This document shows positions 7,943 through 15,519 of a stretch of 15,989 bases of DNA, one piece after another. Made by a program: the position numbers and the translations under genes. How positions within the stretch are numbered: the first letter of the stretch is position 1; each line of letters starts with the position of its first letter. This DNA is from an uncultured Nitrosomonadales bacterium (GTDB lineage Bacteria > Pseudomonadota > Gammaproteobacteria > Burkholderiales > Methylophilaceae), in the NCBI GenBank assembly GCA_946481065.1, contig CAMLMA010000026.1, forward strand, positions 1-15,989. Direction: 5' to 3'. The notes beneath the pieces were generated by a model that had not been told where the DNA came from, did no database searches, and worked only from the letters and a program-made list of their open reading frames with translations.

Positions 7943-8720
7943 TTCCGTGAAGCGCCCGCCGCTGCAGTTCGATGTGGTGACCTTGTTCCCGCAGATGTTC
8001 GACGCGGTGAGCCAGTCGGGTATCACGGCGCGTGCGCTGGAAAAACAGTTATACAGGTTGGCGTTCTGGAATCCACGAGATTTCACGACAGACAACTACA
8101 AGACGGTCGATGATCGGCCATACGGTGGCGGTCCAGGCATGGTGATGCTGGCCGAGCCGCTGGAAAAAGCGATCGAAGCCGCGAAGCAACGGCAAAAGCA
8201 GGCAGGTGTAGAGCGCCCAAGGGTGATCCACCTGTCGCCGGCGGGCACACCGCTGACACATCAGGCGGTGATGCAGTTGGTAGCTGAACCGGGTCTGATC
8301 CTGCTGGCCAGTCGTTATGAAGGTGTCGATGAGCGCTTGCTTGCGAGCGTGGTCGACGAAGAATACTCGATCGGTGATTATGTGCTGTCTGGCGGTGAGT
8401 TGCCTGCCATGGTGCTGATCGATGCGATCGTCAGGCAATTACCGGGTGCGCTCGGCGATGCCGATTCCGCAGCGGAAGACTCGTTCGTTGATGGTTTGCT
8501 GGATTGTCCGCATTACACGCGGCCTGAGGAATATAAAGGTGTGAAGGTGCCGGAAGTGTTGATGTCCGGTAATCATGCGAAGATCAAGCAGTGGCGTCTC
8601 AAGATGTCGTTGCAAAGAACCCGGACCCGACGTCCGGATTTATTGGCCGTAAGGTCGTTGTCAAAAGAGGAGTCTCGGCTGCTTGCTGAACTGGAGCAGG
8701 AACAAGACTCACATAACTAG
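7926..8720 (+). CDS. trmD: tRNA (guanine-N1-)-methyltransferase TrmD
   Basis: TrmD methylates G37 of tRNAs to m1G, preventing +1 frameshifts, using SAM bound in a trefoil knot. The 264-residue product shows the family motifs: [23 protein letters not shown], the knot segments [12 protein letters not shown] and [15 protein letters not shown], and DCPHYTRP followed by [13 protein letters not shown]. Several in-frame starts lie close together: ATG 7926, TTG 7935 (GGGA at a good distance) and GTG 7947. The family N-terminus would fit any of them, because the conserved part begins at FDVV. From 7926 it overlaps rimM by 17 bases. Confidence 0.95.
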   Translation: MRILSDSVKRPPLQFDVVTLFPQMFDAVSQSGITARALEKQLYRLAFWNPRDFTTDNYKTVDDRPYGGGPGMVMLAEPLEKAIEAAKQRQKQAGVERPRVIHLSPAGTPLTHQAVMQLVAEPGLILLASRYEGVDERLLASVVDEEYSIGDYVLSGGELPAMVLIDAIVRQLPGALGDADSAAEDSFVDGLLDCPHYTRPEEYKGVKVPEVLMSGNHAKIKQWRLKMSLQRTRTRRPDLLAVRSLSKEESRLLAELEQEQDSHN

Positions 8721-8733
8721 AAGGAGCAACAAA

Positions 8734-9144
8734 GTGGCAAATATCATCGAACAATTGGAAAAGGAAGAGATTGCCCGTCTAGGCAAGACCATTCCTAATT
8801 TCGCACCAGGCGACACCGTTGTTGTCGGCGTGAACGTCGTTGAAGGTACCCGTAAGCGTGTGCAGGCCTACGAAGGTGTGGTCATCGCTAAGCGTAACCG
8901 TGGTCTGAACTCTTCCTTCATCGTGCGCAAGATCTCCTCCGGCGAAGGCGTGGAACGTACGTTCCAGACCTACTCCCCGCTGATCGCGAGCATCGAAGTG
9001 AAGCGTCGTGGTGACGTTCGCCGCAGCAAGCTGTACTACCTGCGTGAGCGTTCCGGTAAGTCCGCACGTATCAAGGAAAAGCTGCAATCCCGTGACCGCG
9101 AAGTCATGGCGCCAGAGGCTGCTGAGACCACAAGCGCAGATTGA
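8734..9144 (+). CDS. rplS: 50S ribosomal protein L19
   Basis: L19 lies at the 30S-50S interface and takes part in an intersubunit bridge. The 136-residue product has the classic [10 protein letters not shown] start, the [20 protein letters not shown] core and the [20 protein letters not shown] end. The GTG at 8734 has AAGGAG seven bases upstream, right after the trmD stop, which fixes the start over the longer open frame from 8683. About 20 residues beyond the usual 115-residue end form an extra tail rich in Glu, Ala and Thr. It is the last gene of its operon, before a strong terminator. Confidence 0.97.
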   Translation: MANIIEQLEKEEIARLGKTIPNFAPGDTVVVGVNVVEGTRKRVQAYEGVVIAKRNRGLNSSFIVRKISSGEGVERTFQTYSPLIASIEVKRRGDVRRSKLYYLRERSGKSARIKEKLQSRDREVMAPEAAETTSAD

Positions 9145-9171
9145 GCTTGTACCAAAGCGGTACCCTGATTT

Positions 9172-9199
9172 GAAAAAGCCCCGGTTCCGGGGCTTTTTC
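9172..9199 (+). terminator. Intrinsic terminator of the rpsP operon
   Basis: The 28 bases are a perfect palindrome: a 13-bp stem (GAAAAAGCCCCGG and its complement) around TT. The 3' arm supplies the T-run (9194-9198) and the 5' arm the matching A-run, so it could act in both directions. It lies 27 bases after the rplS stop. A smaller 5-bp hairpin (GTACC...GGTAC, 9149-9163) precedes it. Confidence 0.9.
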
Positions 9200-9219
9200 A
9201 TTTGCGCTACTATCCTGTC

Positions 9220-9699
9220 ATGCAGACAAATATGGATACAGATTTCGATGCCATTGTCGCGGCGCCCTTCGGAGCGGTTGGCGTCCGCGTACAGGACGAC
9301 TTCCTCGTTGGCTTGCAGCTGATACCGTCGCCCCGTGCCGAGCAGACTTCAGCCGACCCTTTTGTGCAGCATGTGGCCCAACAGATCAAGCGTTACCTGC
9401 AAGATCCTCATATGACATTCGATATCCCGTTCGCCGTCACCGGCACGCCATTCCAGAAGCGTGTCTGGCGTGCCATCGCTGCCATCCCGCCCGGCAAGAC
9501 CCTGACGTACGGCGAGCTGGCAGAGAAAGTGGCCTCCGGGCCGCGCGCGGTCGCGAATGTCTGTGGCGCGAACCAGGTGCCGCTCGTCGTGCCTTGCCAC
9601 CGTGTGGTCGCCAAGTCCGGATTGGGTGGATTCATGCAGGGCGAGCGAGACGGACTTGCCGTCAAGCAGTGGCTGCTGGATCACGAAGCCAGGTCATGA
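9220..9699 (+). CDS. ogt: Methylated-DNA--protein-cysteine methyltransferase (Ogt/MGMT)
   Basis: This is a suicide repair protein that transfers the alkyl group from O6-alkylguanine (or O4-alkylthymine) in DNA to its own cysteine. The 159-residue product has an N-terminal RNase-H-like part and the C-terminal domain beginning TPFQKRVWRAIAAIPPGKTLTYGELA. The recognition helix is PRAVANVCGAN, and the active site is PCHRV at 125-129 with acceptor C126. There is no Ada regulatory domain. The start is uncertain: ATG 9220, ATG 9232 and TTG 9202 are in frame and none has a good ribosome site. The stop overlaps the xerD start as ATGA. No clear promoter fits between the rplS terminator and this gene. 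Confidence 0.93.
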   Translation: MQTNMDTDFDAIVAAPFGAVGVRVQDDFLVGLQLIPSPRAEQTSADPFVQHVAQQIKRYLQDPHMTFDIPFAVTGTPFQKRVWRAIAAIPPGKTLTYGELAEKVASGPRAVANVCGANQVPLVVPCHRVVAKSGLGGFMQGERDGLAVKQWLLDHEARS

Positions 9700-10604
9700 A
9701 AATGGAGGGTGGTGGCGCTGGCGATGCGCTACTGGACAGCTTCATCGACCATCTCTGGCTGGAGGATGGCCTTTCCAAGAATACGCTGGTGAGCTATCGC
9801 CTCGATCTGGCGCAATTCGCGGAATGGTTGCGCGAGACGGCGGGGAAACCCCTAGTTGCGGCAGCTCAGGCGGATATCCAGCAATACCTCGCGGTACGCT
9901 TCCCGACGAGTAAGCCGCGCAGCATCAGCCGCCTCATTGCCAGTCTGCGCAGGTTCTTTCGCTACTGTATGCGCGAAGGCAAGGTCAGCGCTGACCCGAC
10001 TGAGCAGATCGATTCCCCCAAGCTGCCGCGGGCGCTGCCCAAAAGCCTCAACGAAGAAGAGGTCGAAGCCCTGCTCAAGGCACCTGCGATCGATGAACCG
10101 CTGGGTTTGCGTGATCGCGCCATGCTGGAGATCCTCTACGCTGGCGGCCTTCGCGTCTCCGAACTGGTAGGGTTGAAGGTCACGGAGGTGAGCTTGAGCG
10201 AAGGCGTGATCCGCGTCACCGGCAAGGGCAGCAAGACCAGGCTGGTGCCGATGGGCGAACTGGCGGTGGAGTGGACCGCCCGGTACCTGAAGGAATCGCG
10301 TCCTGAGATCCTGCAAAAGCGTTTGAGCGACAGTCTGTTCGTGACCCAGCGCGGCAGTGCCATGACGCGCCAGGCATTCTGGTATCTGATCAAGCGCTAT
10401 GCACTGTTAGCCGGTATCCACAAGCCGCTTTCGCCGCATACGCTGCGGCACGCGTTCGCAACGCATCTGCTCAACCATGGTGCCGACCTGCGCGTAGTAC
10501 AGATGCTGCTGGGGCATGCCGATATCTCGACCACGCAGATCTATACCCATGTCGCGCGCGAGCGCCTGAAGCAGTTGCATAGCCTGCATCATCCGCGCGG
10601 CTAG
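9696..10604 (+). CDS. xerD: Site-specific tyrosine recombinase XerD
   Basis: XerD acts with XerC at the dif site, under FtsK control, to resolve chromosome dimers. The 302-residue product (298 in E. coli) has the N-terminal SAM-like core-binding domain (about 10-95) and the catalytic domain (about 115-295). All catalytic residues are visible: R153 in GGLRVSEL, K177 in TGKGSKTR, H248 and R251 in SPHTLRHAFATHLL, H274 in LLGHADISTTQIY and nucleophile Y283. These track E. coli XerD with a 4-5 residue offset, which supports XerD over XerC and argues against a mobile-element integrase. The ATG at 9696 overlaps the ogt stop; an ATG at 9702 is an alternative. Confidence 0.94.
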   Translation: MKMEGGGAGDALLDSFIDHLWLEDGLSKNTLVSYRLDLAQFAEWLRETAGKPLVAAAQADIQQYLAVRFPTSKPRSISRLIASLRRFFRYCMREGKVSADPTEQIDSPKLPRALPKSLNEEEVEALLKAPAIDEPLGLRDRAMLEILYAGGLRVSELVGLKVTEVSLSEGVIRVTGKGSKTRLVPMGELAVEWTARYLKESRPEILQKRLSDSLFVTQRGSAMTRQAFWYLIKRYALLAGIHKPLSPHTLRHAFATHLLNHGADLRVVQMLLGHADISTTQIYTHVARERLKQLHSLHHPRG

Positions 10605-10616
10605 CCGAAGAGGAAC

Positions 10617-10973
10617 TCAGTCAGCCTTGGCGCGCTCGATGACGACCCCGAGCGAATGGACACCAGGCAGGATGCCGGGCTTGGAGACTTTGATCTTCAC
10701 CCAAGGCGTGCCGAATTCGTTGAGAATGAGTTGGCAGAGATGCTCGGCGAGCGCTTCGACGAGTTTGAAAGTATGTTCAGCCAGAGTCTGGCGGATGCGC
10801 TGGACGATGACCCCATAATCGATCGTATCCTCGATCGCATCGGTCTCGCATGAGCGGCTGTGCGGCATGGCAAGCTCGATATCGAGGAGAATGGTCTGCG
10901 GCGATAGCCGCTCCCAGTCTGGGACACCCAAGCGGGTCTCGACCTTCACCTCTTTCAGGAATATGGTATCCAT
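10617..10973 (-). CDS. folB: Dihydroneopterin aldolase FolB
   Basis: FolB converts 7,8-dihydroneopterin to 6-hydroxymethyl-7,8-dihydropterin and glycolaldehyde in folate synthesis. The 118-residue product is full length. It shows the GVPDWER segment (E21), the catalytic-site Tyr in DTIDYG (Y53), the LVEALAEHLC helix with pterin-binding E73, and the VSKPG motif with K98. It is convergent with xerD, only 12 bases apart, with no obvious terminator between. It is divergent from plsY across a spacer with an inverted repeat. Confidence 0.95.
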   Translation of the reverse strand: MDTIFLKEVKVETRLGVPDWERLSPQTILLDIELAMPHSRSCETDAIEDTIDYGVIVQRIRQTLAEHTFKLVEALAEHLCQLILNEFGTPWVKIKVSKPGILPGVHSLGVVIERAKAD

Positions 10974-10996
10974 CTAACAATTCAGTCCACATGGTT

Positions 10997-11021
10997 TAGA
11001 ATTCGTACTCAGAGAATTCTA
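10997..11021. repeat. Perfect 8-bp inverted repeat in the folB/plsY divergent spacer
   Basis: TAGAATTC (10997-11004) and GAATTCTA (11014-11021) are perfect reverse complements separated by nine bases. Each arm contains TAGAAT reading outward to its own gene: on the + strand toward plsY and on the - strand toward folB. It may be a pair of overlapping divergent -10 boxes or a dimeric regulator's operator. No convincing -35 box accompanies either one. Confidence 0.5.
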
Positions 11022-11032
11022 GAGCATCTCCC

Positions 11033-11650
11033 ATGAATGAGTTAGGTTTTATTCCCGTTGTCTTCATCCCGATCATCTGGATCGTGGCGGCTTATCTATT
11101 GGGTTCGATCTCGTTCGGTATCCTCATCAGCCGCATGTTCGGATTACCGGATCCCCGCACAGTCGGTTCGGGTAATCCAGGCGCGACCAATGTCTTGCGT
11201 AGCGGCAAGAAGATGGCAGCCTTGCTGACCTTGTTGGGCGATGCGTTCAAGGGATGGTTCCCGGTCTGGTTGGCGCTACAGTCAGGTATGTTGATGTGGG
11301 TAGTCAGTTGGGTCGGTTTTGCGGTGTTCCTCGGCCATTTGTATCCGATCTATTATCGGTTCAAGGGTGGCAAGGGCGTCGCCACTGCGCTCGGTGTGCT
11401 GTTGGCCCTGTCGGTTTGGCTGGGGTTGGCGGTGGTCATCGTGTGGGTGGTGGTGTTCGCGATCTGGCGCTATTCATCCCTTGCCGCCATCGTGGCAGCG
11501 TTGCTAGCGCCAGTCATCGCCTATTTCCTGCTGCCGTACAAGGATTACCTGCTGCTGACACTGGTGATCACGGTCCTTTTGATCTGGCGGCATCGCAGCA
11601 ACATCCAGAAACTGCTGGCTGGCACCGAGGCCGGTTTCGGCAAGAAGTAG
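11033..11650 (+). CDS. plsY: Glycerol-3-phosphate acyltransferase PlsY
   Basis: PlsY is an inner-membrane enzyme that transfers acyl groups from acyl-phosphate to glycerol-3-phosphate, the first step of phospholipid synthesis. The 205-residue product is strongly hydrophobic with several membrane segments. It carries the three family motifs: LLGSISFGILI (about 22-32), GSGNPGATNVLR (46-56, followed by GDAFKG) and GHLYPIYYRFKGGKGVATAL (101-120). The ATG at 11033 gives the usual short N-terminus before the first helix. The ribosome site is weak. It converges with tsaD, with 31 bases between stops. Confidence 0.95.
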   Translation: MNELGFIPVVFIPIIWIVAAYLLGSISFGILISRMFGLPDPRTVGSGNPGATNVLRSGKKMAALLTLLGDAFKGWFPVWLALQSGMLMWVVSWVGFAVFLGHLYPIYYRFKGGKGVATALGVLLALSVWLGLAVVIVWVVVFAIWRYSSLAAIVAALLAPVIAYFLLPYKDYLLLTLVITVLLIWRHRSNIQKLLAGTEAGFGKK

Positions 11651-11681
11651 ACTTTCAAGCGGACCGTCTCAGGGCGCTTTA

Positions 11682-12695
11682 TCAGGGTGCTTGGAGGTCC
11701 GCCAGATCCCAGCGCGGCCTGACGGTGAAAGCGTGATCGCCGCGTTGTGCGTGCAGCATGCGCATGGCGCCGGCAAAAGCGATCATGGCGCCGTTGTCCG
11801 TGCAGAATTCCAGACGCGGGTAGCTCACCGTGCAGTGTCGGCGTTGTGTCGCCTGATTCAGCCGTTCACGTAGCCGTGCGTTGGCGCCGACGCCACCTGA
11901 GACGATCAGGCTATCGAGCCCGGTCTCACGCAAGGCGGCCATGCATTTCGCTGTCAAGACCTCGGTCACCGCTTCCTGGAATTCGCAAGCGATGTCCGCC
12001 TTGGTCTGATCTGTCAGCGCGTGTTCGTTAACCAGCGTCAACACGGCCGTCTTCAAGCCGCTGAAGCTGAAATTGAGATCGCCACTATTGAGTAGCGGCC
12101 GTGGCAATTTGAAACGGCCGGCTTGACCCTGCGTAGCGAGCCTGGAAAGCGCAGGCCCGCCCGGATAGCCCAGTCCGAGTAGCTTGGCGGTCTTGTCGAA
12201 CGCTTCTCCCGCCGCATCATCCAGCGTATCGCCCAGTAATTCGTAATCGCCGATGGCCGTGACCCGCATGAGCTGGGTGTGGCCGCCGGAGACCAGCAAG
12301 GCGACGAATGGGAACGCCGGCGGATTCTCTTCCAGCAGGGGTGCGAGCAGGTGGCCTTCAAGATGGTGTACACCGACGGTTGGTACGTCGAGCGTGAACG
12401 CCAGGGCTTCGGCGATGCTGGTGCCGACGAGCAAGGCTCCCGCCAGCCCGGGACCCTGTGTATAGGCGATGCCGTCGACGTCCTGTAACGTTCGGCCGGC
12501 TGTGTCGAGCACGTGTCGGGTCAGCGGCAGGGCGCGACGGATATGGTCGCGCGAGGCCAGTTCAGGCACGACGCCACCATATTCGGCATGCATGTCGATC
12601 TGGGAATGCAAGGCGTGCGACAGGAGCCCGCGTTCGGTGTCATAAAGCGCGATGCCGGTCTCGTCGCAAGAGGATTCGATACCAAGTACTAACAT
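11682..12695 (-). CDS. tsaD: tRNA N6-adenosine threonylcarbamoyltransferase TsaD
   Basis: TsaD (formerly Gcp/YgjD) transfers the threonylcarbamoyl group to A37 of ANN-decoding tRNAs, working with TsaB and TsaE. The 337-residue product has the ASKHA-fold motifs [11 protein letters not shown] at the start, metal ligands H111 and H115 in [44 protein letters not shown] and the third ligand D300 in [10 protein letters not shown]. It is full length with an ATG start, and no Shine-Dalgarno sequence is visible upstream. It is transcribed away from rpsU. Divergence of tsaD and rpsU is common in proteobacteria. Confidence 0.96.
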   Translation of the reverse strand: MLVLGIESSCDETGIALYDTERGLLSHALHSQIDMHAEYGGVVPELASRDHIRRALPLTRHVLDTAGRTLQDVDGIAYTQGPGLAGALLVGTSIAEALAFTLDVPTVGVHHLEGHLLAPLLEENPPAFPFVALLVSGGHTQLMRVTAIGDYELLGDTLDDAAGEAFDKTAKLLGLGYPGGPALSRLATQGQAGRFKLPRPLLNSGDLNFSFSGLKTAVLTLVNEHALTDQTKADIACEFQEAVTEVLTAKCMAALRETGLDSLIVSGGVGANARLRERLNQATQRRHCTVSYPRLEFCTDNGAMIAFAGAMRMLHAQRGDHAFTVRPRWDLADLQAP

Positions 12696-12728
12696 GCTGG
12701 GTCAGAGGGCAAAATTAAGAGTTAATCA

Positions 12729-12757
12729 TTGATAAATCATGCATAGCTCGCTAGAAT
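12729..12757 (+). promoter_or_regulatory. Sigma-70 promoter of rpsU
   Basis: TTGATA (12729-12734) and TAGAAT (12752-12757) are spaced by exactly 17 bases in the 100-base divergent spacer between tsaD and rpsU. The start site would be near 12764, giving a leader of about 32 bases. This is the best promoter match in the window. A promoter for tsaD must lie in the same spacer on the other strand, but no clear one is seen. Confidence 0.75.
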
Positions 12758-12795
12758 AGCAAACTTTTTCGCACCTTCTCAAGGAAGTGAGCCTA

Positions 12796-13008
12796 ATGTC
12801 TACCGTACGTGTAAAAGAAAATGAGCCGTTTGACGTCGCACTCCGTCGCTTCAAGCGCATGATCGAAAAGACCGGTCTGCTGACCGATCTGCGTGCTCGT
12901 GAGTTCTACGAGAAGCCGACCTGGGAGCGCAAGCGCAAGGCTGCCGCTGCCGTCAAGCGTCACTATCGTCGTATCCGCAATCAGACCCTGCCAGCCAAGC
13001 TCTACTAA
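12796..13008 (+). CDS. rpsU: 30S ribosomal protein S21
   Basis: S21 is a small basic protein of the 30S platform that helps initiation by supporting the anti-Shine-Dalgarno region. The 70-residue product has the family core [18 protein letters not shown] and the basic [16 protein letters not shown] tail. The ATG at 12796 follows AAGGAAG. A GTG at 12787 lies in that ribosome site and is rejected. It heads the rpsU-yqeY-dnaG-rpoD cluster. Confidence 0.97.
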   Translation: MSTVRVKENEPFDVALRRFKRMIEKTGLLTDLRAREFYEKPTWERKRKAAAAVKRHYRRIRNQTLPAKLY

Positions 13009-13033
13009 GCGTTAGCAGTACGGAGCACCGGCT

Positions 13034-13480
13034 GTGTCACTGAAAGCCCGCATCACCGAAGACATGAAGTCCGCCATGCGCGCGAAAGATAGCGCGCGTT
13101 TAGGGGCGGTGCGCTTGTTGCAGGCTGCCATCAAGCAGCGTGAAGTGGATGAGCGTATCGAACTCGACGACACACAGGTCGTCGAGGCCATCGAAAAGAT
13201 GCTTAAGCAGCGCCGTGACTCGATTTCGCAATATGAAGCGGCCAATCGGCATGATCTGGCGGATGTCGAGAAATACGAGGTCAGCGTGTTGCAGGAGTAC
13301 TTGCCACAGGCCCTGACCGAAGACGAAGTCGACGCATTGCTGGCGAAAGTGATCGCCGATACCGCGGCAGCTGGCATCAAGGATATGGGCAAGGTCATGG
13401 CGGCGATCAAGCCGCTGGTCGTTGGGCGAGCTGACATGGGCAAGATCTCTGGCCTGATCAAAACCCGACTTAGCGCCTGA
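13034..13480 (+). CDS. yqeY: GatB/YqeY domain-containing protein
   Basis: This is a 148-residue YqeY family protein, related to the tail domain of the GatB amidotransferase subunit that contacts tRNA. The stand-alone family's exact role is not firmly known. Visible features are the start SLKARITEDMKSAMRAKD, a helical first half with RLGAVRLLQAAIKQREVDER, the YLPQALTEDEV hinge and the KDMGKVMAAIKP and ADMGKISGLIK segments. The GTG start at 13034 has GGAG eight bases upstream. It follows rpsU by 25 bases and is followed by a terminator. Confidence 0.92.
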   Translation: MSLKARITEDMKSAMRAKDSARLGAVRLLQAAIKQREVDERIELDDTQVVEAIEKMLKQRRDSISQYEAANRHDLADVEKYEVSVLQEYLPQALTEDEVDALLAKVIADTAAAGIKDMGKVMAAIKPLVVGRADMGKISGLIKTRLSA

Positions 13481-13501
13481 GCGAAGCAAGTTACTGATAC
13501 C

Positions 13502-13530
13502 AAAGGAGCCTGCGGCTCCTTTTTTGTTTT
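13502..13530 (+). terminator. Intrinsic terminator between yqeY and dnaG
   Basis: AAAGGAGCC (13502-13510) pairs with GGCTCCTTT (13514-13522) around a TGC loop, and the T-rich tract continues to 13530. The geometry is standard. It should reduce transcription from the rpsU promoter into dnaG, like the terminator between rpsU and dnaG in E. coli. Confidence 0.88.
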
Positions 13531-13556
13531 TGGGCTATCATCAACCAGAGGAGGCC

Positions 13557-13682
13557 TTGAATCAATTGAACGAGCGGCATGCTTTGCAAGAGGCGCAGCA
13601 CGGCTTGCGCAAGACATCACAATCAAGACGTCGCGGCGGCGAGCGCCGCGTCATGCAGCGATCCCTTTGCGTAGGCATTTAG
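13557..13682 (+). CDS. Possible small ORF (41 codons) in the dnaG leader
   Basis: In the 215-base spacer between yqeY and dnaG, an open frame begins at TTG 13557 and ends with TAG 13680-13682. It lies just after a strong AGAGGAGG (13547-13554) and ends 13 bases before the dnaG ATG. The product would be a basic peptide rich in Arg and Gln, with no recognised domain and no membrane segment. The ribosome site is only two bases from this TTG; a second in-frame TTG at 13566 is 11 bases from it, so spacing is imperfect for both. It may be a leader peptide or chance. Confidence 0.25.
   Translation: MNQLNERHALQEAQHGLRKTSQSRRRGGERRVMQRSLCVGI
13632..13650 (+). other. GC-rich hairpin in the dnaG leader
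   Basis: CGCGGCG and CGCCGCG form a perfect 7-bp, all-GC stem with a GCGAG loop, 45 bases before dnaG. No T-run follows, so it is not an intrinsic terminator. It lies inside the possible small ORF and could be a transcript-stabilising or processing element. Confidence 0.4.
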
Positions 13683-13695
13683 CAAGGTTCCCGTC

Positions 13696-15426
13696 ATGAT
13701 CCCAGAGTCGTTCATCCAGGAACTCATCAATCGCGTCGATATCGTCGACGTCATCGATAAAAGCGTTCCGCTCAAGAAAGCGGGCGCGAACTACGCGGCC
13801 TGCTGCCCGTTCCATAACGAGAAATCCCCTTCATTCACCGTCAGCCCGACCAAGCAGTTCTACCATTGTTTTGGTTGCGGCGCGCACGGTACCGCGATCG
13901 GATTCCTCATGGAGTACCAGGGGCTGAGTTTCGTCGAGGCCGTACACGAGCTGGCGAAGATGGTCGGCATGATCGTGCCGCAAGAGACGCGCGAGAACGC
14001 GAGGTCGGAGGTGAGGTCGATCCCCGGCTTGCAAGAGGCGATGCAACAGGCCTCGGAATATTACCGTGCTCAACTCAGGAACTCGCCACGCGCGATCGAG
14101 TACCTCAAGGGGCGCGGCCTGAGTGGGCAGGTCGCAGCAAAGTTCCAGATCGGGTACGCGCCGGCCGGCTGGCAGAATCTGCAAGCGGTGTTCGCTGACT
14201 ATCAGCACGAAGTGTTGAAATCCGCGGGCCTTGTCATCGAAAACGAGCAGGGGCGGCGTTATGATCGCTTTCGCGACCGCATCATGTTCCCGATCCATGA
14301 CCAGAAAGGCCAGGTGATCGGATTTGGTGGGCGGGTCATTGAAAGTGAAGATGATGGCCCCAAATACCTGAATTCACCGGAAACTCCCTTGTTTCAGAAA
14401 GGTCATGAATTGTATGGGCTTTTCTCGGCGCGACGGGCGATGCGGGATGCGGGACGTGCCCTCGTGGTCGAGGGATATATGGATGTCGTCGCCTTGGCGC
14501 AGTATGGCATCGAATATGCCGTCGCTGCCCTAGGCACGGCGACGACCCCGTATCACATCACCAAGCTCATGCGGCAGACCGAGGAGATCGTATTTTGTTT
14601 CGATGGTGATGCCGCAGGTCGCAAAGCGGCGTGGCGGGCAGCCATGAACGCTTTGCCGGCATTGACGGACGGATTGCGATTGCGATTCCTGTTTTTGCCC
14701 AAGGAGCACGACCCGGACAGTTATGTGCGCGCGTTCGGCAAGGAAGCGTTCGAGGCCGAGATGCGCGATGCCATGCCGCTGTCGCAGTACCTGATGCAGA
14801 CATTGAGTGTGGACAATCCGTTGCAATCGCAGGAGGATCGCGTGCGCTTTCTCAATGAGGCGGAGCCTATCCTGAAGCAGATCCAGGCGCCCAGGCTGGC
14901 TTTATTGTTGCGTAAGCGGGTAGCAGAACTGGCAGGGGTCTCGGAAGCGGAGATGCGCGAGATGATCGCATTGCCGGAGACCGTCCGGAGACCAAAGCCG
15001 CAGCAGTCGCGGCAGCCACGCAGTACGCTTTCCCTGCAACGGCAGTTCGCTGTGATGTTGCTGATGCAGCCCGGCCTGGCAAGGCAAGAGGATATGGACT
15101 GGGCGAATGGGCATGCGGAGGAGGATGTGCTGGTGCGGATGGTGTTGCAGGCAGCGCTGATGAACCCGCAATCCAATCCTGCTGCCCTGGTGCAAGAGTT
15201 GCAATCGCGGGTGGATGCGGGCCTGTTACGCGATATCCAGCGCGAATTGCACGTTTTGGACGAACAGCTGGACGTTGCGCTTGCATTCGAGGGTGCGCGC
15301 AAGCAGCTCAAGGAGCTTATGCTTCGCCGCCAGCACGCCTTATTGCTGGAGCGAATCAAGGAGAAAAGCCTGAGCGAGCTGACGGAAGAAGAGAAGGCCT
15401 TGCTCAAGTCAGGGCGCGGCTATTAG
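13696..15426 (+). CDS. dnaG: DNA primase DnaG
   Basis: DnaG makes RNA primers at the replication fork, recruited by the DnaB helicase. The 576-residue product (581 in E. coli) has an N-terminal zinc-binding domain with ligands C37, H40, C58 and C61 (CPFH ... CFGC). The RNA polymerase domain has a TOPRIM fold: acidic E259 in VVEGYMDVV and D303/D305 in FDGDAAGRKAAWRA, matching E. coli E265, D309 and D311. The C-terminal part (about 440-576) is helical and divergent, as expected for the helicase-binding domain. AAGG lies eight bases before the ATG. It follows the internal terminator, so expression depends on read-through or an unseen local promoter. Confidence 0.96.
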   Translation: MIPESFIQELINRVDIVDVIDKSVPLKKAGANYAACCPFHNEKSPSFTVSPTKQFYHCFGCGAHGTAIGFLMEYQGLSFVEAVHELAKMVGMIVPQETRENARSEVRSIPGLQEAMQQASEYYRAQLRNSPRAIEYLKGRGLSGQVAAKFQIGYAPAGWQNLQAVFADYQHEVLKSAGLVIENEQGRRYDRFRDRIMFPIHDQKGQVIGFGGRVIESEDDGPKYLNSPETPLFQKGHELYGLFSARRAMRDAGRALVVEGYMDVVALAQYGIEYAVAALGTATTPYHITKLMRQTEEIVFCFDGDAAGRKAAWRAAMNALPALTDGLRLRFLFLPKEHDPDSYVRAFGKEAFEAEMRDAMPLSQYLMQTLSVDNPLQSQEDRVRFLNEAEPILKQIQAPRLALLLRKRVAELAGVSEAEMREMIALPETVRRPKPQQSRQPRSTLSLQRQFAVMLLMQPGLARQEDMDWANGHAEEDVLVRMVLQAALMNPQSNPAALVQELQSRVDAGLLRDIQRELHVLDEQLDVALAFEGARKQLKELMLRRQHALLLERIKEKSLSELTEEEKALLKSGRGY

Positions 15427-15466
15427 GCAAGGACGGCTGGCGGCAAAATCAGGGGTGTTTTTAAGG

Positions 15467-15472
15467 TATAAT
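15467..15472 (+). promoter_or_regulatory. -10 box of a likely rpoD promoter
   Basis: A perfect TATAAT occurs in the 93-base dnaG-rpoD spacer, which would give rpoD a leader of about 40 bases. No good -35 box is visible at 16-18 bases, so it may rely on an activator or on an alternative sigma-factor context. Internal promoters before rpoD are known in other bacteria. Confidence 0.5.
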
Positions 15473-15519
15473 GCAGGGTTTTCCGTGAATATCAGCGGAC
15501 ACGAGATTTGGGGTCAATT

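Noticed and set aside
6608..8095. Long 495-codon open frame on the minus strand
   Set aside because: It lies antisense to rpsP, rimM and the ends of queC and trmD. Its length reflects the Ala/Glu-rich S16 tail on the other strand, and it resembles no family.
9696..10604. The tyrosine recombinase as a sign of an integrated element
   Set aside because: Length and catalytic residue positions match chromosomal XerD, and it sits among housekeeping genes with no att repeats or phage genes.
11651..11681. Terminator between the convergent plsY and tsaD
   Set aside because: Only a weak AAGCG/CGCTT pairing across a 13-base loop is seen, with no clean T-run, so it does not support a terminator call.
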